A program made the position numbers and the translations under genes. From positions 1-26,903 of the IMG/VR virus record IMGVR_UViG_3300027833_000187: DNA of 26,903 nt. One strand, written 5' to 3'. The notes below the pieces were generated by a model. It was given only the letters and a program-made list of their open reading frames with translations. It had not been told where the DNA came from and ran no database searches. Below, piece after piece: positions 9,660 through 17,163 of this stretch (position 1 is its first letter; each line of letters begins with the position of its first letter). The stretch comes from a virus.

Positions 9660-10252
9660 TACATAAGTATCCTCTGATTAGAATTGTTGCGGTTCATAAC
9701 ACGGGACACTGAGTAGCTATCCATCATGTTGAAATCCCCTGTGTCACCCTCAAATGCTTTAAGGTCTGTCAGGGCGTTCTGTTCATCACGCGATAACAGC
9801 TTGTGCATGGTCTCAGAGTTAATCATACGATCTGAGAAGACACGGGATGCTCTGATTGTAATATATCGTTTTACTGCGTCAGGAAGTTCTAAGAAATCCT
9901 GATAGTAAACGATGGTGGCATAAGCAGTGGTGTCAAACGTATACGTTCTATCTGTGAGGTTATACAGCTTACCGCCACGAACAGTTACATTAGTATCTTC
10001 TAGATCGATACGCGCTGCTGTGACTGGGATGTTGATTTGGTTGTTAACGTCAGGTTCTAGAGGGACACGATCTTCTGTATTGAAGTGCCATCCTTGTGAC
10101 TGAACCTCACGACTAACTTCGTTAATAATCTGTTCAGCAATCTTCACGTCTATAACTTGATTGCCGATCAGGGTGTTAACTGGTTGTTCCCCGATAGTTG
10201 TCAGAAGGACATTGACCGCCTCTAGTTCGGTCATGGTTGAAGGTGTTGTCAT
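9659..10252 (-). CDS. Tail tubular protein A (gp11-like adaptor)
   Basis: 197 residues (T7 gp11: 196). The N-terminus TELEAVNVLLTTIGEQPVNTL and the following VSREVQSQGWHFN are characteristic of the family, as is the segment ITIRASRVFSDRM near residue 130. The protein should form the ring linking portal and nozzle, where the fibres attach. GAGG lies five bases before the ATG. The gene comes right after the capsid terminator, the same order as T7 gene 10, terminator, gene 11, so its transcription probably depends on read-through. Confidence 0.9.
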   Translation of the reverse strand: MTTPSTMTELEAVNVLLTTIGEQPVNTLIGNQVIDVKIAEQIINEVSREVQSQGWHFNTEDRVPLEPDVNNQINIPVTAARIDLEDTNVTVRGGKLYNLTDRTYTFDTTAYATIVYYQDFLELPDAVKRYITIRASRVFSDRMINSETMHKLLSRDEQNALTDLKAFEGDTGDFNMMDSYSVSRVMNRNNSNQRILM

Positions 10253-10270
10253 GTTGCCCTCGTAAAAATG

Positions 10271-10308
10271 AAAAAAATGGGCCAGACCCCAAAGAAGAGG
10301 ACTGACCC
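10271..10308 (-). terminator. Intrinsic-type terminator after the capsid gene (T-phi equivalent)
   Basis: In the minus-strand RNA, bases 10308-10302 (GGGTCAG) pair with 10285-10279 (CTGGCCC), seven pairs including one G-U, around a 16-base loop. An A and seven Ts follow (10278-10271), then further Ts. It sits about ten bases after the capsid stop, exactly where T7 places its main phage-polymerase terminator, and would let capsid mRNA exceed tail mRNA. Confidence 0.75.
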
Positions 10309-10317
10309 AAAAGTAAA

Positions 10318-11277
10318 TTAAGAAGCCTTAATTTCGACTGCACACTCAGGACGCAGGATACCGTGACCCATAGCGTATTTAGCTGCCATCAGTGTACCTT
10401 GATACATAATCTCAAAGTCACCAGATGTACGCTCAACCGCAAGGTCCATAAGTTTCACTGTTCCGATTGCAGATTTCTGCATAACCAGAGCAACAGTAGT
10501 AGAGAAGTCACCGTGATAGGTGTTGTTCTCGCCAGAAACTGCAGACACGTTAGTTGTTGGTACGTTGTTAGACTTAACAATCTGAATACCAGCAACTTTC
10601 AGAACAGTACCTTCAGCATACACACCAGCACCGCCGAAATCACGATTGATTACGTCAGTGGTCTGTACGAGGTTGTAGTACTGTGCTGGCTTTACGATTG
10701 CCACACGGTCATTTTCTGGAACGTCTTTTTCGTCCATCGCCTGTGCCGCTGCAAAGATAGAAGCTGCAAGAGATGCACCGTTAGTCGCTGCATCAGCGTC
10801 TGTGATTGCAGTACCGCCGTTACCACCAGTTACGGTAGCTGAACCACGGGCCGCAAGGACGCCAAGCTGCAAGCAGCGCACGTCAAACTGTTTAGCCAGA
10901 GCCATTCCGAGCAAGCGTGAATACTCAGCGCGTACATCGTAGTGGTTCTTTGCTTCATCAATGTTTGCAATGAAGGTATCAGCAATCAGAACGTCATCGA
11001 TGTTAACAACGATTTCGTTGTGTGAGATGTTCTGTGTACCCAGCAGCGGTGTTCCTACAGTGTGGTAGGCCGCGTTTGCCTTTCCTGTGACAGGAAATTG
11101 TGCCGATTTTCCTGAAGAAATCGTGCGGGATACATGTAAGTCTTTCATTACGTTGGTTTCGTCAAACGCTGTGAGAACTTCTCCGGCGAAGACTTTAAGA
11201 AATAGCGCGTTCTTCTGAGCAAAGTTTGCTACTGCGCCATTAGCCGCACCTAAGCGGGAGGGGGTGGCATTAGCCAT
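10318..11277 (-). CDS. Major capsid protein (gp10A-like)
   Basis: 319 residues with the preferred start. Family features are the opening MANATPSRLGAANGA, the KNALFLKVFAGEVLTAFDE segment, the VSRTISSGKSAQFPVTGKA strand, and IDDVLIADTFIANIDEAKNHYDVR in the middle, all typical of T7-like HK97-fold capsids. The reading frame also has an ATG two codons earlier (11283), but AAGGA is only two bases from that ATG and eight from the second, so I chose the second. A structured leader lies upstream and a terminator directly downstream, consistent with high, separately tuned expression. No frameshift-extended minor form (like T7 10B) is evident, because the stop is followed at once by the terminator. Confidence 0.93.
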   Translation of the reverse strand: MANATPSRLGAANGAVANFAQKNALFLKVFAGEVLTAFDETNVMKDLHVSRTISSGKSAQFPVTGKANAAYHTVGTPLLGTQNISHNEIVVNIDDVLIADTFIANIDEAKNHYDVRAEYSRLLGMALAKQFDVRCLQLGVLAARGSATVTGGNGGTAITDADAATNGASLAASIFAAAQAMDEKDVPENDRVAIVKPAQYYNLVQTTDVINRDFGGAGVYAEGTVLKVAGIQIVKSNNVPTTNVSAVSGENNTYHGDFSTTVALVMQKSAIGTVKLMDLAVERTSGDFEIMYQGTLMAAKYAMGHGILRPECAVEIKAS

Positions 11278-11368
11278 AATCATAATCCTTGGGAAATATT
11301 AAAAAGGGGAAATAACTTTCGCCATTACTTGCCAAGATTGTCTGACGCATCAGGTCTAGTCGTTCATT

Positions 11369-11446
11369 GTCGATAGTTCGACTGCCTAACAAGGCATGTC
11401 TCTTTCAGTGAATTGACGGGTGGTCATTTACTATGGGCCACCCGCC
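11369..11446 (-). promoter_or_regulatory. Structured leader of the capsid gene: three stem-loops
   Basis: The scaffold-capsid gap (about 190 bases) holds no ORF but three hairpins. One has stem 11417-11423 with 11438-11444 (7 bp, extendable, 14-base loop). Two smaller ones lie directly side by side, 11383-11396 and 11369-11382, each a perfect 5-bp stem with a 4-base loop. None is followed by a T-run, so they look more like mRNA processing or stability elements than terminators. No phage promoter motif is present in the gap. Confidence 0.5.
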
Positions 11447-11473
11447 AGATGGTAGTGCTGTAGAATTACTTTT

Positions 11474-12190
11474 TTAGAAAACTGAAGACCGCCCTAGCTT
11501 CTCTTCAACGTCTTTGGTGTACGCTGTATCCTTGCCATAGCGGGTATCTTTCATTGCAGCCACAACCTCTGCTGTGGACCTATATTCATCTTTAGGTGCG
11601 CCTCTGGATTTACCAGACAGCAGGTTAGGCTCAACACCCTCCGCGCCTTCACGCTTGGACATCAGCCACTCTACCGCCATCTTAGCGTTATCTGTGCCTG
11701 TCGCTACCATTTGATTATATAGTTTTAATTCTGCTTCCTGAACATTCTCAGATGCCCATTCAGTTAGGTCTTTATATCCATCAGTGCCGCCTGCCACATC
11801 CATGACCGAAGAGACATCAGCGTCAGAGTTCTGTTGTGTACCTCTGATGTATGCTTCAACCATTTCCTTTGGATAACCCATAGCATCAAGTTCTTTGAAA
11901 CTATTATCAGTTAACTCACCTTTATCTGAGAATTCCTCAGAGAACTTGGTGAAGTCAGGTGAATTATTATCTTTAGGCGCATCGTCTGTTTGATCTGGTG
12001 GTGCTTCTACTTGTTCTTTTTTGTCCTCAGTAGACCCACTAGACAACTTTTTCTCTAGTTCGCTGTAAGACTGAGCCATGTCCTCTGCACTATTAAACTT
12101 CTCTGGCAACCATTCTGGTCGTTCAGACGAGTTATCCAGAGGTGCATCTGGGCCTGTCTCAGCTTCTGTTATAGTAATGCTTTCGCCCAT
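11474..12190 (-). CDS. Capsid assembly scaffold protein (gp9-like)
   Basis: 238 residues (T7 gp9: 307), acidic and Ser/Glu/Lys-rich. The segment ERPEWLPEKFNSAEDMAQSYSELEKKL at about residues 23-49 is the common N-terminal block of podophage scaffolds. The protein should line the procapsid during assembly and leave before packaging is finished. It lies between portal and capsid genes as in T7 and begins two bases after the stop of the 44-aa gene. A ribosome site is poor (AGGA 14 bases away), suggesting coupling to the upstream gene. The central region (50-100) is low-complexity and probably disordered. Confidence 0.88.
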   Translation of the reverse strand: MGESITITEAETGPDAPLDNSSERPEWLPEKFNSAEDMAQSYSELEKKLSSGSTEDKKEQVEAPPDQTDDAPKDNNSPDFTKFSEEFSDKGELTDNSFKELDAMGYPKEMVEAYIRGTQQNSDADVSSVMDVAGGTDGYKDLTEWASENVQEAELKLYNQMVATGTDNAKMAVEWLMSKREGAEGVEPNLLSGKSRGAPKDEYRSTAEVVAAMKDTRYGKDTAYTKDVEEKLGRSSVF

Positions 12191-12192
12191 GC

Positions 12193-12327
12193 TTAATAAT
12201 CAGTCCTTGTGCGCTTCTTTTTGAGAATGGTTGGGGTTGCCAATGGTTTCTTGGCAGGTGCTGCAGGTTTAGCAGGGGCTTTACCCTTGCTATCCTTATT
12301 CACCTTGCTGTCTTTGGCTTTCAGCAT
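12193..12327 (-). CDS. Small Lys/Ala/Pro-rich basic protein of unknown function (44 aa)
   Basis: An open frame of 44 codons between portal and scaffold, starting MLKAKDSKVNKDSKG and ending KKKRTRTDY. It has AGGA seven bases before its ATG. It overlaps the last 32 bases of the portal gene in another frame, and its stop is two bases before the scaffold start, so it fills the only gap between these genes. The composition (runs of Lys, Ala, Pro) resembles a histone-tail or nucleic-acid-binding peptide. I do not recognise a family. Support is the ribosome site, exact fit in the gap and the operon context. Confidence 0.6.
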   Translation of the reverse strand: MLKAKDSKVNKDSKGKAPAKPAAPAKKPLATPTILKKKRTRTDY

Positions 12328-13840
12328 ATGAGTTTCCTAACTGTTTAACGCCTTCTTGCATGGCAGCGGGTCCAGCCTGTTGCATCATCTGCATCTGTTG
12401 GGCTTGCTGCTGTTCTTGGGCGATTTGTTCTTCTGATTTAATAAGACCCTCAGTGTCTATACCAAGGGCTGTGGCACGGCGTTTGATGTAGTCCTGAAGG
12501 TTCACATATTGTGCTAGTACTTCTGGTCCTAGTGCCTGTGTCATGCCCTGTATGAACAGGTCTAACTTGCGTAGGTCATGTCCTCGACCTAATGCTTCCA
12601 TGCCTGTGACGATGGTTGGTTTAACAACATCCTCTGGCAGCTTGGGTAGCTTCTTATTTTTAGTCAGTACCTCAATCTTACGATTGACATACGGTAACTG
12701 AAATTCCTGTGACAGTATTGAATAGATGCCAGATAGTGTGTCTTCCAACTCACCAGCTAGGTATCTGATTTCTTCTGCTGTAACTCGTTCTCCATTTCGT
12801 TGAACTGAAGACTGAAGCATAAACTGTTGTGATAGCCGTTCTTCAATTCCTTGCATTGCTTGGTAGGCAACTCGAAAGTCGTTGAACTTGTCCATTTGAA
12901 GGACTGAAACATCATTCCTATTTCCTTCTATGATTGCTGTGTTCTCAGCTTTAGCAATGGTTCTAATACGGGTGGTCCCATTCGGGTTCACCATAAATAG
13001 AACTTTAGCTGCAGCCGCTGCACCTTCCACAATAGCTTGCGATAGACCTTCAAGGGACCGTAAGTCACCTAGTAGTTCTTCCACAAAGCCTCTGCCATAA
13101 TCTTCACCGTCGATGCGAGAGAACCGTAGAGGTAGGAACGGGACTGCATTTGGTTTGTACTTACCGCGCGAACCAGCAATAACAGTTCCCTTTACCTCTT
13201 GGTAAACGTAGAACATGTTAGCTTTTCGCTCAATATGCGTGTAAATCTCTACAGTCTTTTCGTCACCCTCTAGCTTACCGCTGACGGCAGATGCCGTAGT
13301 CTTATCTAGAGCATTCGGTGATACGTTCTCTACAATTACAATCTCTAGCACTTCACCATTTGGTGCGCGACTGACAACATAACTGTCTAGGTGGATGACA
13401 CGAACCTTCTCAGGTCCAACATGTAACAATACATTACCACCAACAATTAAATGCTTGAGTGCTTCATGGACTGCAACACGGTCACCTGAACTTTCAATCT
13501 CGTTCATAACTGCACGTTCAAACTCACCCAATTGTTTCTCAACATTGGTACGGGCGGCAGGGTCTTCTGCCATCTCTTTGAGTGTGTACGGTTCGACCAT
13601 AAACCTGAAGAATGGTGAGTTAGGTGGCATCAGTGCCAGTGATAGCTTTGATGCTAGGTTGTTCACACCTCTGGCACCTATGCCCTGAAAGGGCGTATAG
13701 ATGTCGCTGGTTTCATTATGTGAATCTGGTGGAATTAGTGATGGGATAGTCAGTTCAGAGCAATCTCTAGCCCTGTCGAGGTAGGATTGTCGCGTCTGTT
13801 CTAACTGCCGATAACGTGCCTCGCAGCTTCCCATACTCAC
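12296..13840 (-). CDS. Portal / head-tail connector protein (gp8-like)
   Basis: 514 residues (T7 gp8: 536). Family features include RARDCSELTIPSLIPP near the N-terminus, FQGIGARGVNNLASKLSLALMPP, PFLPLRFSRIDGEDYGRGFVEELLGDLRSLEGLS in the middle, and the GERVTAEEIRYLAGELEDTLSGIYS segment. The Gln/Met-rich tail (about 470-514) is typical. It should form the dodecameric ring through which DNA is packaged and ejected. The GTG at 13840 overlaps the previous stop as GTGA and has GAGA seven bases upstream; an ATG two codons later (13834) is an equally possible start. Confidence 0.93.
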   Translation of the reverse strand: MSMGSCEARYRQLEQTRQSYLDRARDCSELTIPSLIPPDSHNETSDIYTPFQGIGARGVNNLASKLSLALMPPNSPFFRFMVEPYTLKEMAEDPAARTNVEKQLGEFERAVMNEIESSGDRVAVHEALKHLIVGGNVLLHVGPEKVRVIHLDSYVVSRAPNGEVLEIVIVENVSPNALDKTTASAVSGKLEGDEKTVEIYTHIERKANMFYVYQEVKGTVIAGSRGKYKPNAVPFLPLRFSRIDGEDYGRGFVEELLGDLRSLEGLSQAIVEGAAAAAKVLFMVNPNGTTRIRTIAKAENTAIIEGNRNDVSVLQMDKFNDFRVAYQAMQGIEERLSQQFMLQSSVQRNGERVTAEEIRYLAGELEDTLSGIYSILSQEFQLPYVNRKIEVLTKNKKLPKLPEDVVKPTIVTGMEALGRGHDLRKLDLFIQGMTQALGPEVLAQYVNLQDYIKRRATALGIDTEGLIKSEEQIAQEQQQAQQMQMMQQAGPAAMQEGVKQLGNSYAESQRQQGE

Positions 13841-14046
13841 AGCAGGTTCTCAGATGTAAGCCCTGTGTTTGTGTTGGTTGGAGAAGGTGCTGCATCATTT
13901 ACTGTTCGGTTCTTATATTTATCACCACCAATAAATAGCGTTGCACCACCTGATGTAATATCTTTAGGTCTCAGCTTATTTTTTTTCATTAACAGGCTTG
14001 GTAAACCTCCAAGTTTAGTACCCATCTCTGCAAGGGGATTACACAT
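13837..14046 (-). CDS. Small virion-cluster protein starting MCNP (69 aa)
   Basis: 69 residues, beginning MCNPLAEMGTKLGG, with a Gly/Lys-rich middle and a Thr/Asn/Ser-rich tail. A strong ribosome site (AGGAGG) is four bases before the ATG. It sits just before the portal gene, in the region of T7 genes 6.7 to 7.3, which code for small virion proteins needed for infectivity; T7 gp6.7 also begins Met-Cys. No sequence motif gives a function. The stop overlaps the portal GTG start, so translation is likely coupled. Confidence 0.65.
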   Translation of the reverse strand: MCNPLAEMGTKLGGLPSLLMKKNKLRPKDITSGGATLFIGGDKYKNRTVNDAAPSPTNTNTGLTSENLL

Positions 14047-14054
14047 AGAACCTC

Positions 14055-14285
14055 CTAAGTAATCTGAAGACCAGAACCACCAGTACCAATGTTAGCTACT
14101 GTCGGGTCTAGAGGAATAACAAGCTGGGACGTACCTTTAGCTTTGTTAGTGAGCGCACCAAGTTCAGCAGCGATACCACTCTCAGGATTTGACGGGTCAT
14201 ACCCAAGCTGAGTTGTTTGGCGAGGGGCTGCTGCAGGTGCTGCTGCTGGCGGTGGAGGGGGCGGGGGTCGAGATGGTGGACACAT
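14055..14285 (-). CDS. Small proline-rich virion-cluster protein, possibly gp7.3-like (76 aa)
   Basis: 76 residues. It begins MCPPSR followed by seven prolines and an Ala/Pro stretch (to about residue 21). The C-terminus SQLVIPLDPTVANIGTGGSGLQI recalls the end of T7 gp7.3 (K-SL-V...GGGINI), a tail protein needed for fibre attachment and adsorption. Position two genes before portal fits. GAGG lies ten bases before the ATG. The polyproline run would make a ribosome stall without EF-P. The gp7.3 link is tentative, since it rests on a short C-terminal resemblance and gene order. Confidence 0.6.
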   Translation of the reverse strand: MCPPSRPPPPPPPAAAPAAAPRQTTQLGYDPSNPESGIAAELGALTNKAKGTSQLVIPLDPTVANIGTGGSGLQIT

Positions 14286-14290
14286 AAATA

Positions 14291-14473
14291 TTAATCCTCA
14301 GAATTCTCATAAAGTTGTTCTTTATGGAGTTGTGTTAAAAGGTCTACGACTGAGCGCATACCCCCACGCCACATCAGCGTTTCAATGCTCTCACCTTTGT
14401 TTGGTGAAATGTGGGGAATTCTTTCGGCCAGTGCTATGATAAGTTCTTCCGATATATACGGAAATTTGTTCAT
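14291..14473 (-). CDS. Small protein of unknown function (60 aa), first gene after promoter 3
   Basis: 60 residues, MNKFPYISEELIIALAERIPHISP then a helical segment ending in an acidic tail. I do not recognise a family, though short proteins with a (F/Y)-(I/P)-S-x-E-L-I opening are common at this place in marine T7-like phages (from memory, unverified). Its ATG lies 16 bases after the predicted first transcribed base of promoter 3, with GAGGA at the very 5' end acting as the probable ribosome site. It is the leading gene of the virion operon; its stop is five bases before the next ATG. Confidence 0.65.
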   Translation of the reverse strand: MNKFPYISEELIIALAERIPHISPNKGESIETLMWRGGMRSVVDLLTQLHKEQLYENSED

Positions 14474-14488
14474 GATTTTATAAATCCT

Positions 14489-14502
14489 CTATAGTGCAAC
14501 CT
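14489..14502 (-). promoter_or_regulatory. Predicted phage RNA-polymerase promoter 3 (virion operon)
   Basis: The minus strand reads AGGTTGCACTATAG, identical over 14 bases to the two other copies in this window. It contains the T7/SP6 core CACTATAG and differs from the SP6 promoter core (AGGTGACACTATAG) at two bases. It lies between the phoH stop and the first virion-cluster gene. By analogy the first transcribed base is the final G (14489), giving a 16-base leader before the ATG. Confidence 0.85.
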
Positions 14503-15189
14503 TTAAGAGAATGCTCTTGTCCAAGCTGCACAGATACCTGACCTGACCACATCATCATGATTGAAGTTACAGTGGGCTGCAGGGATGTTATGTTTATGCA
14601 TTAGATCGATAGCGACCTGCAGACCTGACTGTGTACCCTTCAGATCGTGTTGGGATATGTCACCGTTCACAACGACTTTGCTATCCTCACCGATACGGGT
14701 CAGGAACATCTTCATCTCATGGACTGTCAGGTTCTGACCTTCATCCAAGATAACGAATGCATCGTTAAAGCTGCGACCACGCATCACCTCAAAGGGTACA
14801 ATCTCAATAGCACCTCGCTTGTGTGCATGTTCATACTTACCCTTACCAAGACGCTGTTGTAGCACCTCAGTGAGTGGGTAGACCCACGGTGCAATCTTGT
14901 CCTCAATAGTACCAGAGAAGAAACCAAGAGATTTACCTGCAGGGATGTTGGGCCTCGTTAGGATTATCTTATGTATCTGGTGCCTGTTGTACATGTCAGC
15001 AGCGATGGCTGCAGCTATGTAAGTCTTACCTGTTCCTGCTGGTCCTGTGACAAAGACTTGAGTGTAACGCTTTATACACTCAATGTAGTTGCGCTGGGCT
15101 GCATTCATTGGAAGTAGGGGCTGCACACGGGGACCATGTGCAACCTCTATATCCTCGACCTTCTTTTTGTACGTTGATTTCTTACGCAT
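14503..15189 (-). CDS. phoH: PhoH-like P-loop ATPase
   Basis: 228 residues, the size of the single PhoH domain. Walker A is GPAGTGKT at 49-56 and Walker B is VILDEGQN at 146-153, followed by VVNGDISQHDL at about 173-183. These match the PhoH family, related to helicase/ribonuclease-associated ATPases. The family is part of the phosphate-starvation regulon in E. coli and is very common in marine phages, where its role is not settled. It begins four bases after the RNR stop, with AGG six bases before the ATG, and is the last gene before promoter 3. The last two bases before promoter 3 end this gene. Confidence 0.93.
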   Translation of the reverse strand: MRKKSTYKKKVEDIEVAHGPRVQPLLPMNAAQRNYIECIKRYTQVFVTGPAGTGKTYIAAAIAADMYNRHQIHKIILTRPNIPAGKSLGFFSGTIEDKIAPWVYPLTEVLQQRLGKGKYEHAHKRGAIEIVPFEVMRGRSFNDAFVILDEGQNLTVHEMKMFLTRIGEDSKVVVNGDISQHDLKGTQSGLQVAIDLMHKHNIPAAHCNFNHDDVVRSGICAAWTRAFS

Positions 15190-15192
15190 TAG

Positions 15193-17163
15193 TTACCTAA
15201 TTGGACATGCACCTGTGGCGCATCCATCATCCTCTAACTCATCAAGGCTGTTGGCTGCATCAAGGTTAATGGGTTTCAATGTAGCTGCATATTCCTCAAA
15301 GGTTTCCTGATCGACCACTTCCTGTGGCAGGTAAGGATACCCTAAGTCTTCTGCAGTTTTGGTAGGGTCATTTCGATAGATGAAAGACACACCGACAAAG
15401 TTGTTCCAGTTCTCTTGGAACCAATCGATGATAGCTTCAATCTCAGTCTGGTCGTAGCTGATGGTGACACTGCAGTTATGGTCAACGTAGTGCTGCATCA
15501 TCATCTTGTAGCGGTCTAGCTGTGCCACTGCGCTCTCTAAGTTAACGTGCTTACCATCCACTGTATCGAAGCTGACACCCTCGTAAGAAACGGGGAAGGT
15601 AGCCAGAACACTATCACCTCCTTGACCTTCATAAGGGTCAGGAAACACACGGTATCCAGCCGCTTCAAGGATGGGAACGAGAGGGTCATGCTTAGAGAAC
15701 TTTATGTTGTTGAAGATGTACTTACCCAGAGGTTTGTGTACGCCTTCTGTAGTTGACATAATTTTAGAAAGTGTACCGCTAGGTTTAACTGTACAGACCG
15801 CTTTAGACCGTGGCAGTCCTAGTTCATCAGCCATACCATGTGCGCCCTTGTGTGCAGCGTTACGCAACAGATCGAACATAGCTGGATTGTTGAGGTGTTC
15901 CCAAGTCACGATACCTGTCAGACCTACACCTGTCAGACGTAGGAACTGGTTGAGTTCGTGCCAGCTACGCTGAAGGATACCGTCATCGAAAGACACACAG
16001 GTTTGCCTGTAGTTTGCACGGGCAATTAAGCCTATCCAATGGCGCACCAGATCAGGGTCCATGCCGTTAGTTTTGTTGAGGTCAAACTCTACTAAGTTAC
16101 AAAAATTCTTATTACCTAGCAAAATCTCTGCACATGGATTGACTCCCTTAAACCAAGGCGCACGGCGTTGTGCTTCAGTGGCATTGATGATGGCAGGTTC
16201 AGACCCACCAGCCTCTGTCATAAGCTGAAAGATATGTGACAGTTGACTGTACGTTGGCTTGTTCCAGAACAGCAGCGAGTTGTTAGACTGCCCCCGTTGT
16301 GGGTTGTCCACCCAGTGGTCCTTCTTAGCAGTGGCAAAGCGTTCCCAATCCTTGTCACCATAGTTCATCACAGCAATCTCAGCAGACCGTCGAGATGATA
16401 GTGTGGTGCCAAGCCAGTTGATTACATCAAGGATATCGATGCGGTCCAGTAGCTGCCCAGCGCGTCTGTTAAGGATAGCGCAGATAGCTTCAAAGGCTTT
16501 GTGAATTGTATTATCACCAGAACTAATCCAGCCGTATCCACTAAGTCTTTCACCTGCTGGTCTGATCTGGCTGAAGTCCAAGACAACCTTATCAACAGGG
16601 TCTTTCATAGCTAGTATCTTGCCAATAGATTTCGCCCATGCCTCTGCGCTGTCACCAACCTCAAGTGTATACACACCATTGTGCGTATGCGCCCTGTTCC
16701 TATCATAGCCACGATAGTCACGGGTGGACCTGATGGTTTCAATCTCTACAGGTTTAGCGAAACCATTGAGGGTTCCGACCACTGGCTCAAAGCCTACACC
16801 ACAGCCCTGTAGCAACAGCCACATGGCATCAACCACATCATGGACTGTCTCTACCTGCCCAAATGAACAGTTGAACTGTGAGGCTTCTCTGCGCTTGGCT
16901 ACGTCTGTGCCACCTAACCAAAGTGTACGACCTGATGGACAGGCAATACGTTTCAGGTAAAGGTCTCGCAGTTCCTCAAGTTCTAGGGTTTCTAGAGGTG
17001 ACAGGTTTGTACCCTTGGCACGTTCCCACAACCACCGCTGATGGTTAATCACACGGTTGATGGTCTGGTCCCATGTTTCAAATTGTTTGCCCTCTTTATC
17101 TAAGGGTCTGTTATATGTTCTGCGCGTTACTACCTGCGCTCTGGTATCTAGTTCTGCTGTCAC
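15193..17163 (-). CDS. nrdJ: Class II (B12-dependent) ribonucleoside-triphosphate reductase
   Basis: 656 residues of the monomeric adenosylcobalamin-dependent type (Lactobacillus RTPR is about 739). It reduces ribonucleoside triphosphates to deoxy forms in the cytoplasm. The sequence shows CPSGRTLWLGGT at 75-86, the redox cysteine in SQFNCSFG (C99), the radical site NPCAEILLG with C344 and E346, the partner cysteine C355 in FCNLVEF, and VKPSGTLSKI. The C-terminal C648 and C653 have the spacing of the thioredoxin-reduced tail pair. No class I radical Tyr subunit is present nearby. The start is GTG, overlapping the mazG stop as GTGA, with GGAG seven bases upstream. It needs host B12 and a host thioredoxin or equivalent. 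Confidence 0.95.
   Translation of the reverse strand: MTAELDTRAQVVTRRTYNRPLDKEGKQFETWDQTINRVINHQRWLWERAKGTNLSPLETLELEELRDLYLKRIACPSGRTLWLGGTDVAKRREASQFNCSFGQVETVHDVVDAMWLLLQGCGVGFEPVVGTLNGFAKPVEIETIRSTRDYRGYDRNRAHTHNGVYTLEVGDSAEAWAKSIGKILAMKDPVDKVVLDFSQIRPAGERLSGYGWISSGDNTIHKAFEAICAILNRRAGQLLDRIDILDVINWLGTTLSSRRSAEIAVMNYGDKDWERFATAKKDHWVDNPQRGQSNNSLLFWNKPTYSQLSHIFQLMTEAGGSEPAIINATEAQRRAPWFKGVNPCAEILLGNKNFCNLVEFDLNKTNGMDPDLVRHWIGLIARANYRQTCVSFDDGILQRSWHELNQFLRLTGVGLTGIVTWEHLNNPAMFDLLRNAAHKGAHGMADELGLPRSKAVCTVKPSGTLSKIMSTTEGVHKPLGKYIFNNIKFSKHDPLVPILEAAGYRVFPDPYEGQGGDSVLATFPVSYEGVSFDTVDGKHVNLESAVAQLDRYKMMMQHYVDHNCSVTISYDQTEIEAIIDWFQENWNNFVGVSFIYRNDPTKTAEDLGYPYLPQEVVDQETFEEYAATLKPINLDAANSLDELEDDGCATGACPIR

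Noticed and set aside
11278-11283. First ATG of the capsid frame
   Set aside because: The ribosome site AAGGA is only two bases from it; spacing of eight bases favours the ATG at 11277.
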